The position numbers were made by a program, and so were the translations under genes. A stretch of 64,000 nucleotides of DNA. It comes from JACKCR01 sp041390305. GTDB taxonomy: Bacteria; Eisenbacteria; RBG-16-71-46; CAIMUX01. Under the pieces are notes generated by a model. The model did not search any database. It saw only the letters and a program-made list of their open reading frames with translations, and was not told the DNA's origin. The stretch covers positions 248,001-312,000 of the forward strand of contig JAWKQE010000002.1 in assembly GCA_041390305.1 (NCBI GenBank), read 5' to 3'. The stretch's first letter is position 1, and each line of letters starts with the position of its first letter. This document shows, piece by piece, positions 1-10,828 of this stretch.

Positions 1-183
1 GAGCACGAGTCGCGGATCACGTCCAGGCAGCTCCTGCGCATCGCGCGCCTGCGGCGCAACCGGGATGCGCTGGTCGCAAGGCACGGCGAGAAGAACGTCG
101 CGAGCGAGCTGGCCAACTGCCACTGGGGTGTCTTCCAGATCCTGGGCAAGCTGAGCCCGGTGGTGTACACGCTCGCTCGCTGA
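1..183 (+). CDS. C-terminal end of an unidentified protein (5' truncated by window)
   Basis: An open frame runs from the first base to a TGA at 181-183 and gives 60 residues. The piece is basic and helical-looking (RIARLRRNRD, then KNVASELANCHWG, then LGKLSPVVYTLAR). The start lies outside the window and I recognise no family. It reads toward the convergent metallopeptidase gene and ends 91 bp from that gene's stop. It is called coding because it is open across the whole visible part and has a balanced amino-acid composition. The function is unknown. Confidence 0.5.
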   Translation, partial: EHESRITSRQLLRIARLRRNRDALVARHGEKNVASELANCHWGVFQILGKLSPVVYTLAR

Positions 184-274
184 CGCTCTTCATCACCTCA
201 TGGAGGCGGGTGACGAGGTCGTCGCCCGCGTCCGTGGCCTCGATCGAACGGCGTTCCGGAGCCGATGCCGTCGG

Positions 275-3200
275 CTACCGCCGCACCACCTTGGAGAGGT
301 GCTCGGACTCTCCGATTCGGAACCGCGCGAAGTAGACCCCCGTTCCCACCGGGCGCCCGGTCGTCTCCCGACCATCCCACTCGAATTCGGTGCGCCCCGG
401 TCCAAGCGTTCGAGGCGGAGTCGATCGCACGAGGCGGCCGCTCGCATCGAAGACCTCGAGGACGACGGAGGCCTCGCTCGCGAGGGCGAGTTCCCATCGC
501 ACCTGCTCGTTCGAAGGGTTCGGAGAAAGCATCCGAAGCGTGGGCCCTTCCAGTATCTGATCGGCCTGCGGCCCGTCCCCCGCATCGTCCGCCCCAGGCT
601 CACCCTCACCCACTGCGGTCACGGACGGATCGTAGACGTGGATCTCGTAGGAGCCTCCCGTCGATGTGCGACTCCAGACCGCGAGGCCGTACACGTCGGC
701 CTCCTGAGACGTGTAGGTGATCGTCTCCTCGAGTCCTTCGCCCCCGACGTCGGAGATCGAAACCGCCTCGGTCCGTGATGCCTTGTAGGGGGCCCCGTCG
801 GATCGGAAGAGGGCGACTCCGAGGTCGAGATTGCCGCTCGTGGGAACGACCTCGATCACGACATCCTGCGGTTCGGTCCGCGAGCCGGGGAGCGAGAGGT
901 CGTACATGTCGATGATCTCGTCGAGGCCGAAGGTCCCCGTTCTCGTGAGCGATCCTCCTTCGAAGAAGGAGATCTGCTGCTGGCCTGCCTCGAACTCCAC
1001 GGTGAGGAAACCGCCGGCCGCGTTCCGTGACCGCAGATACTGCGAGTCCAACGTCTCGTGGTTGTAGTCCATGACTACGAACGAGACCGGGACTCCTCCG
1101 CCGTCCGACGCTTCGAGGAGGGTGAGGTTGTAGCCTTCGTCGCCGAAGAGCGCGATCGACGCGTCTCCCTGGGAGGAACGGCTGGCCGCGGCCGCCCACT
1201 TGTCGGTGTCGAAGGTGACGTGCGTTCCCCATGCCACCTCGTTCGTGAACACCTGTGGATCGTCGTCCGACCAGATCGTCTGTGGTCCGTACCAGAGCTC
1301 GTACCCGGAAGACGACGCGAACTCCGAGGTCATGGCGAGACCGAACCAGTCGTCGATGTAGCAGAACATCGAGAACCACTCCCCGTTCTGCGACGGAGGA
1401 CGGGAGGTCGAGGAGGCGATGGCATCGCCCTTGGCGTGAAAGAGGTCTCCGGCGCCTGAGTAGAAGAGGTGGAGTCCCCTGGGACCACCCGCCTCGTAGG
1501 TGCGGAAGAAGTAGGTGTTTCCCGCTTTCAGGAAGACGTCCCAGATCTTGCCGAGGTCGTCCGCGCCCCAGCTTCCGATCGCTCTTCCGCCGAGGAGGTC
1601 GTTGTCGTGCTCCCACTGGATCTGCTGGTTCCCGCCCCCGATGATGCTGCTACGCGCGTACTCCGTCTCCCATCCCAGGTGGTTGTAGTCGGCGACGATG
1701 AACTCGAGCCCTCCCGATCCGCTCGACTGTTCGAGTTCGGTGGTGAAGCTCGCGTCGTCGAAGAGGCGGAGGGAGGCATCGGTTCCGGAGAGAGTGGGGC
1801 GTACTCCGAGGAACGACCAGGACGACGCGTTCGGGGTGTAGCGGCAGAGAGCGAGAGACGAGTTCGTTTCGTAGGTGCTCTCCTCGGCCAGAGGGAACGT
1901 CGAGGGGCCGATCTCGAGGGTGGCGGTTCCGGTGTTCGGTCCGTTCGACCAGAGCACGAGCCCGTAGACGTCGTCGGCCGGGACGAGGTAGTTGATGATC
2001 TCCGCACCTCCGTCGCCCGCGGCATCCCGCGTCCACGCTGCGGTGCTCCGGCTTCCCCGATACGCGGTGCCGTCCGAGCGGAAGAGCGCCATTCCGAGGT
2101 CGAGCTGGCTCGAGGGATCGAGCACGAACGCGATCGCTTCGCCCGCGAAGAGCGGAAGCTCGAACACCCGAACGACATCGCTCGCGCTCCAGCTCGACAC
2201 CCGCTCGACTCCGTCGGCGTAGACCTCCTCGGTTCCCGCCTCGAACTGGAGTCTGTAGTTGCCGGAGCCGATGACCGAGTCGAGGAGGATGTAGTCGTTC
2301 CCGGGAGGCATGTGGTTGTAGTCCGCGACGACGAACTCGACCGGGTGGCCCACTCCCGAGGTCGCGTAGAGGTGGTTGAGGTTGTTCTCGCCGTAGAGTT
2401 CGATCTCGTAAATGGACCCGGATGGGTTGCGCGCCCCGACGACGGACCAGCTTGCGTCACGCACCGGAGCCACCCAGTTCGCCACGGTCTCCGAAGCGAG
2501 GACCGACACCTTGTCCACGAGCTCGATGGAGGGGACGTAGATGCTGCCGAAGATCCGCCGCAGCGTGTAGTCGAGGACGCCATTCTGGTCGGCGTCGTTC
2601 CAGGAGACGTGATCGATGGTGAACGGGCAGAGAGTGAAGTCGTTCCCCTTCATCATGCAGAGGTTGCCCGGGTTCCCGCAGGAGAGGTCGCAGTTCAGGT
2701 TCGGACGCGGCGTCTCGACGTACCAGCCCTGGCAGGTCCCACAGTCGAGCCCGTCGTTGCAGGTCCCGTCTTCGATGTACTCGTCACAAGCCCCGAAGAG
2801 ATGACCCCACTCGTGGGCGTAGACCTCGTAGCCCGAGTTCGGGTAGAGCGCCGTCCGCGCGAAGCTGTAGGAGGCCCAGGCCCGACCGTCCACGTCGGCG
2901 GGTTGGAAGAGGAGCATGACGTTGTCCCAACCGCCGAGTGCGTCCTGCAGTGCGATCGTGTAGTCGTCGACGATCCAGGAGTCGCCGTCCAGATCGCTGA
3001 GACCGAGAGCGGCGAGGGCGGCCTCCATCGCGTCCGAGCCCATCCCGCTCTCCGGAATCGCGGTGGAGAGCGTGGCCGTGACCGACCAGTAGCCGTCGAG
3101 CCCTTCGTAGTCGAAGTGGAGGTTGGAGAGGCTCGCTCCCTGCGGAGACCGAGGCGCCCTGTCGAGCCAGAACTCCTTCGCGAGTGCGGCGCGGGCGCCC

Positions 3201-3772
3201 GCCTGGTCCATTTCCGATTCACTCCAGGTGCCGTTCGCGTGGTTCACGAACACGTGGAGGACGAGGGTGCTGCCCCGCGCGTAGTGCACCGTGTCATCAT
3301 CGAGTCCGCCCCCCGCGGTCGGGCCCCCGCCGGAGGGACCGAACTCGAGGTCCTGGCCCGCGAGGGCCTCCAACCGAGCGCGCTCGTTCTCGACATGGCC
3401 CCAGTCCTCCTCGAATCCGAGGGATTCAACGACGGACGCGTCGGCGGTGCGGACCTGGTCGAGGAGCCCTCGGGAGAGCGGGCGGGACTCCGGACGGGGG
3501 CCGAGACCGGCCGGCCACGCATCCGCCTCCGCGATCGGTCGGCCGTCTCCTTGGGAAAGGGCGGCGGTTCCGGCGATCACGGGGGCGTCCTGGATCGCCT
3601 CCTCCCTGGCCGCGTCCACCTCCTGTCGGTGGGGGACATCCATGGCCAGCCGCGCCCGGTCGAGCTTGTGTCGCTCGGCCTCGGTCGGTTCGGGGGACCC
3701 GGGCGCCGCGTACGCAGCCGGCCCCAGGGCCAGGGCCACGAAGGTCGTGCAAAGCCATGCGTGGATGTTCAT
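275..3772 (-). CDS. Secreted HExxH zinc metallopeptidase with repeated PPC-like domains and FlgD-like C-terminal tag
   Basis: Predicted secreted protein of 1165 aa. The ATG at 3772 is chosen because it opens a clear signal peptide (MNIHAWLCTTFVALALG...AYA); the longer open frame upstream is Arg/Pro-rich. A zinc site HEWGHLFGACD lies near residues 320-330 and fits the HExxHxxGxxD pattern of metzincin-like peptidases. A Cys-rich stretch with LCMMKG near 371-376 could be the Met-turn. Three downstream segments share a DYNH motif, and two share the pattern DLGxALFRSDGxxY, so the C-terminal half is built from repeated beta-sandwich units like PPC domains. The last ~85 residues (SPNPSNEQV, VFDASGRLVR, GVYFARF) form a FlgD-Ig/T9SS-like sorting tag. 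The likely role is an extracellular or surface protease. The catalytic class is well supported; the substrate is unknown. Confidence 0.85.
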   Translation of the reverse strand: MNIHAWLCTTFVALALGPAAYAAPGSPEPTEAERHKLDRARLAMDVPHRQEVDAAREEAIQDAPVIAGTAALSQGDGRPIAEADAWPAGLGPRPESRPLSRGLLDQVRTADASVVESLGFEEDWGHVENERARLEALAGQDLEFGPSGGGPTAGGGLDDDTVHYARGSTLVLHVFVNHANGTWSESEMDQAGARAALAKEFWLDRAPRSPQGASLSNLHFDYEGLDGYWSVTATLSTAIPESGMGSDAMEAALAALGLSDLDGDSWIVDDYTIALQDALGGWDNVMLLFQPADVDGRAWASYSFARTALYPNSGYEVYAHEWGHLFGACDEYIEDGTCNDGLDCGTCQGWYVETPRPNLNCDLSCGNPGNLCMMKGNDFTLCPFTIDHVSWNDADQNGVLDYTLRRIFGSIYVPSIELVDKVSVLASETVANWVAPVRDASWSVVGARNPSGSIYEIELYGENNLNHLYATSGVGHPVEFVVADYNHMPPGNDYILLDSVIGSGNYRLQFEAGTEEVYADGVERVSSWSASDVVRVFELPLFAGEAIAFVLDPSSQLDLGMALFRSDGTAYRGSRSTAAWTRDAAGDGGAEIINYLVPADDVYGLVLWSNGPNTGTATLEIGPSTFPLAEESTYETNSSLALCRYTPNASSWSFLGVRPTLSGTDASLRLFDDASFTTELEQSSGSGGLEFIVADYNHLGWETEYARSSIIGGGNQQIQWEHDNDLLGGRAIGSWGADDLGKIWDVFLKAGNTYFFRTYEAGGPRGLHLFYSGAGDLFHAKGDAIASSTSRPPSQNGEWFSMFCYIDDWFGLAMTSEFASSSGYELWYGPQTIWSDDDPQVFTNEVAWGTHVTFDTDKWAAAASRSSQGDASIALFGDEGYNLTLLEASDGGGVPVSFVVMDYNHETLDSQYLRSRNAAGGFLTVEFEAGQQQISFFEGGSLTRTGTFGLDEIIDMYDLSLPGSRTEPQDVVIEVVPTSGNLDLGVALFRSDGAPYKASRTEAVSISDVGGEGLEETITYTSQEADVYGLAVWSRTSTGGSYEIHVYDPSVTAVGEGEPGADDAGDGPQADQILEGPTLRMLSPNPSNEQVRWELALASEASVVLEVFDASGRLVRSTPPRTLGPGRTEFEWDGRETTGRPVGTGVYFARFRIGESEHLSKVVRR

Positions 3773-4008
3773 CGAAGTACGTCTCCTGGAGGTCGTGGAC
3801 GGTGGACGAGTTCCGATCCATCGACACCAAAGCTCGGAGAATCGCACGATCTCTTCGCAAGAAGGCTCTCCATCCCCGGGAACCACGACATCTCGCTGTT
3901 CGACTTGGATTCCGTGTCCAGGTGGAGGGGCGTCCGAGCTGGGAGGATGCCGGGGCGGGGTCCTCGACTCTTCCGAACGCCCGACCTCCGGCGGTATGGT
4001 TGGTCCCG

Positions 4009-7000
4009 ATGGCAGAGGACACCCACATCCCCGAGGATCCGGGAGACGATCCCACGATCGACCTGACGACCGGGGCAGTGTCTGACCATGGCTCCGCCTT
4101 GGGCGCCTCTGCCCTCCCCACGAGTGGTCTCGCCTTCGGTGTTCCGCCCACCGCTCCCGGCCTCGTCCCCGGGATGGAGATCGCATCGCGCTACCGGATC
4201 GAATCGCATCTCGCGAGCGGGGGGATGGGGCAGGTCTACCGCGCGAGCGATCTCGCGCTTGGTGTCACCCTCGCGATCAAGACGATCCGTCCGGAGATCG
4301 CGGCCAATCCGGCGGCGCTCCGGATGTTCAAGCAGGAGATCCTGCTCGCCCGGTCGATCTCGCATCCCAACGTGTGCCGGATCTTCGACCTCGGTTGTCA
4401 CATCGAAGGGGACACAGAACTCTGGTTCCTCTCGATGGAGCTGCTCGCGGGTGTGACGCTCGCGTCGCGCATCCGCGAACGGGGACGGATCGATCCGGAC
4501 GCGACTCTCGCGATCGCGAAGCAGCTCGCCGCGGCGCTCGATGCGGCTCATCTCGCCGGGATCGTCCACCGCGACCTCAAGTGCGCGAATGTGATGATCG
4601 TTCCGTCCGCACAAGGCGAACGGGTCGTGATCACTGACTTCGGGCTCGCGCACGCCGTGGAGCCGTCGGATGGCGGGCCTCTCGTGGGGCTCGCAGGCGA
4701 GGGCGAGGGGGAGGGAAGAGGCGAGGGCGGGACGAACGCGGCGCCGCAGCCGATCGTGGGGACGCCCGCCTACATGGCACCGGAGCAGGTGCTGGGGCAG
4801 GTGGTCGGTCCACCCGCGGATCTCTACGCGTTCGGCATCGTCCTCTTCGAGATGCTGACGGGGCAGCTTCCGTTCGAGGGAACGAGTGCGGCCGAGGTCG
4901 CGAGGGCACGGCTGGAGTCGGATCCGCCCCGGCCCGGCGCGGTGTCGGGCGCCGACTCTCCGTGGGATCCTGTCGTGCTCCGGCTCCTCTCCCGCGATTC
5001 CGCCGCCCGCTATCCCACGGCCTCGGACGCCGTCTTCGCGATCGAAGGGCGTCCCGCAGTTTCGTCCGTCCACCACACGCTTCCCCCGGAACGGGATGTG
5101 TTCGTCGGAAGAACGGCGGAGCTCGAGGAGATCGCTGCGTCGCTGACACCGGGCGCACTCGTGACCCTGCTCGGCCCTGGGGGAATCGGAAAGACGCGCC
5201 TCGCCCGGAGGTACGCGCTCGGTCACATCGATCGCTGGCCCGGGGGCGTCTGGTTCTGTGATCTGAGCGAGGCCCACACGCCGGAGCGTGTGGCGTTGGC
5301 GGTTGCGACGGCTCTCGACGTTACGCTCGTGGGCGGCGACCCGATCGCATCGATCGCTTCTGCTCTCGCAGATCGTGGACGCGCGCTCGTCATCCTGGAC
5401 AACTTCGAACAGGTGTCCGCATGGGCCGAGGAGACGTTGGGCCGGTGGATGCATCATGCCCTGGAGTGCGGCTTCCTCGTGACGAGCCAGATCCGACTGG
5501 GTCTGGGAAGCGAGCGAACCGTGTCTCTCTCTTCGCTCGATCCGTCGACAACCGGCACCGAACTGTTCCTGCTTCGTGCCCGCACGCATCGGGCCGACCT
5601 GGATCTCGACAGTGCGGACCGGGAACTCGTGGCGGAGATCGTCGAGCTGCTCGACGGGATCCCTCTGGCCATCGAGCTCGCCGCACCCCGTCTGCGCATC
5701 CTCTCCCTGTCCCAGCTTCGGGAGAGGTTGGGAGATCGCTTCCGTGTGCTCACCGGTTCCACGCGCGGTCGGCACTCCACACTCCGTGCGACCCTCGACT
5801 GGTCGTGGGATCTCCTGCCGCGGGATGAGCAGGTGGCGCTCGCGCAGCTCGCCGTGTTCGAGGACGGGTTCTCGTTGGAAGCGGCGGAAGACGTGGTGCG
5901 GCCCGTCGAGTCTGCCGATTCGGGCGGGTCTGTCGGGCCCGTCGATTTCGTCGATCGCGCTGCAGCGGACGATCGCGTCCGCGCCGACGTCCCGGGTGCG
6001 CGCGACACGGATCGATCCGGACCTTTCCCTCTCGTCCTCGATCTCCTGCAGGCACTCGTCGACAAGAGCTGGATCGAGGCGAGGAACGTCTCCGGGACTC
6101 CGCGCTTCTCGATGTATCAGAGCGTCCACGAGTACCTGGTCGAGAAGCTCGAGACGTCGGAGACGTGGACCGGAGGGTCCCCCAATCTCCGCGCCGTCGA
6201 GGCCGGTGTCGCCCCCGGACTCGAAGGCGAAGCGCAGCGACGCCACGCGATCCACTTCGCGAACCTCGGCAGCCGCGAGTCGATCCGGACGGTCTCGTCG
6301 CATGGTGGAATCTCGAAGCTACGTGCGCTGAGACTGGATCTACCCAACATCGAGAAGGCATGTGAACGGGCGGCCGCCTTCGGAATGAGCGACGTCGCCA
6401 CGAGCACGCTCGCCGCGGCCTGGACGACTCTGGAACGGAGTGGACCCTACTCCCGGGGGGCCGAACTGGCGGGGCTCGTGCTCCGGATGGAAGGACTCGA
6501 CGAAGCCGAACGAGCGCGCGCACTCCGCTGCGCCGGGGCGGCGTCGCCGCCGCGGGCGACACGGAGCGAGCCATCGAGTTCCTTCAGGAGGGCTCGGGCT
6601 TCAGCGGAAGCTGGGCAACCGACGGCTGGAGGCGATCCTCCTCGGACATCTCGGCGTCATCCTCTCGGAGGCGGGACAGCCCGACGAAGCGAGGGCGCAC
6701 TATGAAGCCGCACTCGTCATCCACCGGGAGGTCGGGAACCGGAACTTCGAAGGCGTCGTCCTCGGCAACCTGGGAATCCTGAATCGGGTGGAAGGGCGAG
6801 ACTCAGAGGCACTCCAGAACTACGAGGAGGCGCTTCGCATCCATCGCGAGTCTGGTGACCTGCGCTCCGTGGCCATCGTGCTCGGCAATATCGGCTCCCT
6901 ACTCGGAGCGGCAAGCCGGCCCGACGAAGCCCGTCGGTACCTCGCCGAAGCATGGGAAATCCAGAAACAGACCGGCTATAAGAACCTCGAGATCAACCTG

Positions 7001-7162
7001 CGGATCAGCCTCGCCAGTGTCGAAGTCCTCGAAGGGAACCACGCCGAAGCGAGGCGACTGCTCGAAGCGTCGCTCGAGATCGCCCGGGAGATCGGGAGTC
7101 CGAGCGCGGAGGACGCCGTCCAGGATGCCCTTCGTCGCTTGGATGAGTTGACGGGCGGTTGA
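4009..7162 (+). CDS. Ser/Thr protein kinase - MalT/AfsR-like ATPase - TPR protein, interrupted by two frameshifts
   Basis: Pkn2-type kinase fused to a STAND-type ATPase and TPRs. From the ATG at 4009: glycine loop (SGGMGQVYRA), Lys91, HRDLKCAN near 187-194, DFG near 210, APE near 258, then Walker A GPGGIGKTR near 389-397. The kinase and ATPase are in one frame to about 6540. The peptide GDTERAIEFLQE is then in the next frame, and LGLQRKLGNRR onward to the stop at 7162 is in the third, where three to four TPRs are intact. Both shifts are -1, as if one base were lost near 6540 (GGGGCGGCG) and another near 6592. An unusual Gly/Glu-rich insert sits between DFG and APE. It diverges from the peptidase gene and converges on the next kinase. 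The role is probably signalling; the ligand and target are unknown. Either assembly error or a pseudogene. Confidence 0.75.
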
Positions 7163-7233
7163 GCGTCTCTCCAGTGTGCAGGTGGTCGGCCTCGAGCCAG
7201 AGCACAGATGATCGGGATCGAAGACCCCACCCA

Positions 7234-10200
7234 TCACGACTTCTTGCCGCGATGGAACTCACGGAGCGCGGCGGCGGCCGCGGCTTCGATGTCGCCCCGG
7301 GCAGTGGCCGAGGCCCATTCCGTCTCGCCCATCCGGGCCGAGAGTTCCGCCGTCACGCGAGCGAGCTCGGCCCGGTCGAGAGGATCGACCGGGATCCCTT
7401 GTTCTTCGTACGTCGCCGCAGCTGCCGCGAGAAGCTGGGCCGCGAACTCGTCCGGCTCCCCGCGGTCGACAGCGAGGATCGCGATCCAGCGGACGGTTTC
7501 GGCGATGTCGATTTGGTTGCCGAGAAGGAGACGGCCCTGCAGGGAGTCGGCGCACGCGCTCGCCGCCAAGGCGAGGTCTCCGGCGCGATGGGCGGCGCGA
7601 CCATAGTAGCCACTCGACTCGGCGTGGCTCGTCCGGTCACCACTCTTCTCGTAGAAGGCGATGGCCTCCAGGTGACGGGACTGCGCAGCCACCGGATCCC
7701 CCTCCGCCAGATCGACGAGTCCGAGATAGTCGAGCGACTTGGCGATGCCGTAGCCGTCCTGGAGCTCCGTCTTGAGGACCAGGCTCTTCTCGAGCAGACA
7801 CCGGGCCGTCGCTGCGTCGCCTTCTGCGAGATGGACGCGAGCCAGGTTCGTCAGCGCCACCGTGGCTCCACGCTTGTCGCCGACCTGTCGGCGAAGAGCC
7901 AGGCTCTCCTCGTGGTGGAATCGAGCCGTTCCGACATCTCCGAGACGGAGGGCGAGGTTGCCGAGTCCGTTGAGGGAGACACCGAGCAGCACGGTGAGGC
8001 CGAGACGCCGCCGGATCGCGCACGCCTCTTCCTGGGTCGTCCGCGCGAGCCTCGGATTTCCGGTGGATGCCTGCACGGAACCGAGACCCGCGAGATTGTC
8101 CGCGATCCTCATCTCGTCCCCGAGGCGTCGGTTGAGAGCGAGCGCCTCTTCGTAGTACTCGGCGGCGGGACGGAGTTCGCCGAGGAACTCTGCGGTCACT
8201 CCGAGACTGTGGAGGTCGGCTGCGACCCGAGCTTCGTCTCCGAGGGAACGGTCGACCTCGAGGCAGGTGAGAAAGTGCTCCCGCGCCTCCTCCAGAGCTC
8301 CGCGGCGATGGGCGAGATTCCCCGCGGCGAGATGAACGTGGGAGTACTCCGCCGTCGTCCGTGGCCAGTCGGGGCGAGCCAGCACTTCCTGGATGCGGTG
8401 GGCGCACTCCGCCCAGTAGCCGCGGACGAGCCAATACCACCCGAGAATTCCCGTCATTCCGAGCGCACGGGTCGCGTCGTTCGCGCGGATCGCGTGATCG
8501 AGAGCAGAGCGGATGTTCTCGAGATCCCGGTCCAGACGACCGAACTCCTTGGCCTGCTCGGAGCCGAGGTAACGGGATCCGGCATCTAGCACGAGCGTCG
8601 CGAAGTAATCCGCATGGTGCTCCGTCAGAAAGGTCGCGTCGCCAAGCTCCTCGCATCGTTCCGCGGCGTAGGCACGAACCGTCTCCAGCATCCGGAATCT
8701 CGGCATCGGTCCGGCTGCGCCGTGAGTCTCCAGCTCCGCATTCGACGAGATGGCGATCGGCTCGATCAGGGACCGGTCGAGAAGTTGGTCGTGGAGATCG
8801 AGGATCTCGTCTCGCTCCAGTCCTCCACCGGGACAGACCGCCTCTGCTGCAGGCAGAGTCCAGCCGCCCGAGAAGACGGAGAGGCGGACGAAGAGGACGC
8901 GCGCTGCCGGTTCGAGCAGTTCGTAGCTCCAGTCGAGTGTGGCCCGGAGCGTCTGGTGCCGCGGGAGCGAACCTGGGCTCCTGCTCCCAAGGAGACGAAA
9001 CCGCTGATCGAGTCGGCGCGCGATCTCGTCCTCGGAGAGAAGCCGCATCCGGGCCGCGGCGAGTTCGAGAGCGAGAGGGATCCCATCGAGGCGACGGCAG
9101 ATGTACGCAACGATCGACGCGTTTCCGTTCGTCAGGTGAAAGTCCGGACGTGCACGCGCAGCGTACTCCAGGAAGAATCTCACCGCTTCCGAACGAGAGA
9201 TCCGCGCAACGTCGTCGGACGTCGTCTCGTCGGGAACGGCGAGAGTCGGCACGGGAAACACGACCTCGGCCCGCAGCCCGAGCGGCTCGCGGCTCGTCGC
9301 GAGGATCCGGACGTCGGGACACGCGTCACCCACGGCCCCGGCCAGGGAGGCACAGGCGGACCGGAGATGCTCGCAGTTGTCGAGAACGAGAAGGACGCGG
9401 CGCGTGCGGAGACGATCGACGAGCACGTCGATCACTGCGTCCCGGCCAGGAGTCTCGAGGCCCAGAGTCGCGGCGACCTCCGTCGCGACCGCGCGAGGAT
9501 CACTCAGGGCTGCGAGCTCCACCCACCACGCTCCGTCCGGAAACTCGTGACGGACGCGAAGGGCGACTTCGAGAGCGAGTCGCGACTTGCCTCCGCCTCC
9601 AATCCCGGTGAGGGTGAGGATTGGACTCGTAGCCACGACTCCGTCGAGCTCGAGCAGGGTCACCTCCCGACCTACGAACGGAGTCGGGGGGGTGGGAAGC
9701 CGGCCAGGGCGGTCCGTTTGTGTTCGGACGACATCCGTGCTCGGACTGAGACTCGGGCCCGAGCTCAACCGTCGGCGCACGTCGGCCGCGCTCATCCGTC
9801 GATCGCTCCGGCTCTTCTCGAGACAGTCGTGGAGGATGCCCACGAAGTCAGCGGAGACTCCGGGAGGCATGACGTCCCAGTCCGGTTCCCCCGCGAGCGC
9901 CGCCTGGATCCGTTCGTCTGGATCCGAACCCGGGAACGCCGGCACTCCGGTCACACACTCGAAGAGAAGTGCCCCGAGCGTGAAGACGTCGTCGGCCCGA
10001 TCGGGCCCTTCGCCAAGGATCTGCTCGGGGCTCATGTAGCCGGGCGTTCCTACCATCGTCCCACCGGCGTTCGACGCACCCACGAGGGCGGCGATTCCGA
10101 AGTCGAGCACTTTGGCTCCACCTTCGGAGTCGATCACGACGTTCCCCGGCTTGAGGTCGCGGTGGATCACCCCTCGGCGGTGCGCGGCCTCGAGTGCGGC

Positions 10201-10824
10201 GGCGATCTGGCTGCCGTAGAGGCGGGTCGCGGGTTCGCCGAGCGGCCCGCTCCGGAGACGCTCTGCGAGACTCTCCCCCGTGAGCAACTCCTGGGTGAAG
10301 AACCAGACTCCGCCCGACTCCTCGAGCGAGAAGACGGTGCAGATGTGCGCGTGCTGCAGGCCCGCGAGGATCCTGGCCTCTCTCTGCATGCGCTCGACAG
10401 CTTCGACATCGTCCCTGACTGCCGCAGGCAGGAGCTTGACGGCCACGCGACGCTCGAGGTCCGGATCCCACGCGCAGTAGACGATCCCTCCGCCACCGCG
10501 GCCGATCTCACGCTCGATCACGTAGCGGCCCAGCTGTTCGAGGTCCGTCTGCTTCGATCCGTCCTCTGCGGCGTCGTAACCGGACCCGGCCTTCACGACC
10601 GTTCCGGTGCTGTGAGTGTTCTCCGATCGGAACTGGAGCGGTGATGTCTCGAGGAACTCGCCCTGCGTCTGCTGGTCGATACGAAGCAGATCTTCCACCA
10701 CTGCCCGCAGTTTCGGGTCGTCGGCGGCCGAGGACGCGAGGCGGGCCGCTCGCTCTTCCGGTGGGAGCTCGAGAAGCTCCGCAAACAGCGCGTCGGCACG
10801 CCGGAACCGTCGACGATCGAGCAT
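7234..10824 (-). CDS. Ser/Thr protein kinase with MalT/AfsR-like ATPase and TPR domains
   Basis: Intact 1196-aa protein. After a ~60-residue N-terminal segment typical of sigma-linked kinases, the kinase domain has GRGGGGIVY, Lys130, HRDLKPGN (221-228), DFG (241-243) and SPEQ. A STAND/AfsR-type ATPase follows, with FVGRE, Walker A GIGGGGKSR (407-415) and the VLLVLDNCEHL Walker B. The second half is a run of TPRs (for example AAEYYEEALALNRRLGDEMRIA). It starts 4 bp after the stop of the ECF sigma gene at 10829, and AGGAGTGA overlapping that stop serves as its ribosome site, so the two are translationally coupled. In known pairs of this kind the kinase is thought to control the partner sigma factor. 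That role here is inference. Confidence 0.92.
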   Translation of the reverse strand: MLDRRRFRRADALFAELLELPPEERAARLASSAADDPKLRAVVEDLLRIDQQTQGEFLETSPLQFRSENTHSTGTVVKAGSGYDAAEDGSKQTDLEQLGRYVIEREIGRGGGGIVYCAWDPDLERRVAVKLLPAAVRDDVEAVERMQREARILAGLQHAHICTVFSLEESGGVWFFTQELLTGESLAERLRSGPLGEPATRLYGSQIAAALEAAHRRGVIHRDLKPGNVVIDSEGGAKVLDFGIAALVGASNAGGTMVGTPGYMSPEQILGEGPDRADDVFTLGALLFECVTGVPAFPGSDPDERIQAALAGEPDWDVMPPGVSADFVGILHDCLEKSRSDRRMSAADVRRRLSSGPSLSPSTDVVRTQTDRPGRLPTPPTPFVGREVTLLELDGVVATSPILTLTGIGGGGKSRLALEVALRVRHEFPDGAWWVELAALSDPRAVATEVAATLGLETPGRDAVIDVLVDRLRTRRVLLVLDNCEHLRSACASLAGAVGDACPDVRILATSREPLGLRAEVVFPVPTLAVPDETTSDDVARISRSEAVRFFLEYAARARPDFHLTNGNASIVAYICRRLDGIPLALELAAARMRLLSEDEIARRLDQRFRLLGSRSPGSLPRHQTLRATLDWSYELLEPAARVLFVRLSVFSGGWTLPAAEAVCPGGGLERDEILDLHDQLLDRSLIEPIAISSNAELETHGAAGPMPRFRMLETVRAYAAERCEELGDATFLTEHHADYFATLVLDAGSRYLGSEQAKEFGRLDRDLENIRSALDHAIRANDATRALGMTGILGWYWLVRGYWAECAHRIQEVLARPDWPRTTAEYSHVHLAAGNLAHRRGALEEAREHFLTCLEVDRSLGDEARVAADLHSLGVTAEFLGELRPAAEYYEEALALNRRLGDEMRIADNLAGLGSVQASTGNPRLARTTQEEACAIRRRLGLTVLLGVSLNGLGNLALRLGDVGTARFHHEESLALRRQVGDKRGATVALTNLARVHLAEGDAATARCLLEKSLVLKTELQDGYGIAKSLDYLGLVDLAEGDPVAAQSRHLEAIAFYEKSGDRTSHAESSGYYGRAAHRAGDLALAASACADSLQGRLLLGNQIDIAETVRWIAILAVDRGEPDEFAAQLLAAAAATYEEQGIPVDPLDRAELARVTAELSARMGETEWASATARGDIEAAAAAALREFHRGKKS

Positions 10825-10828
10825 CGGA

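Noticed and set aside
1469..4066. Plus-strand 865-codon ORF opposite the metallopeptidase gene
   Set aside because: It is the antisense shadow of 275-3772: Arg/Val/Glu-heavy, no motif, no ribosome site. High GC makes such long shadows common.
3769..6303. Minus-strand 844-codon ORF opposite the first kinase
   Set aside because: Antisense of conserved kinase and ATPase motifs; composition dominated by Arg, His and Asp; no family.
8614..10644. Plus-strand 676-codon ORF opposite the second kinase
   Set aside because: Shadow of the kinase-ATPase gene whose motifs are intact on the minus strand.
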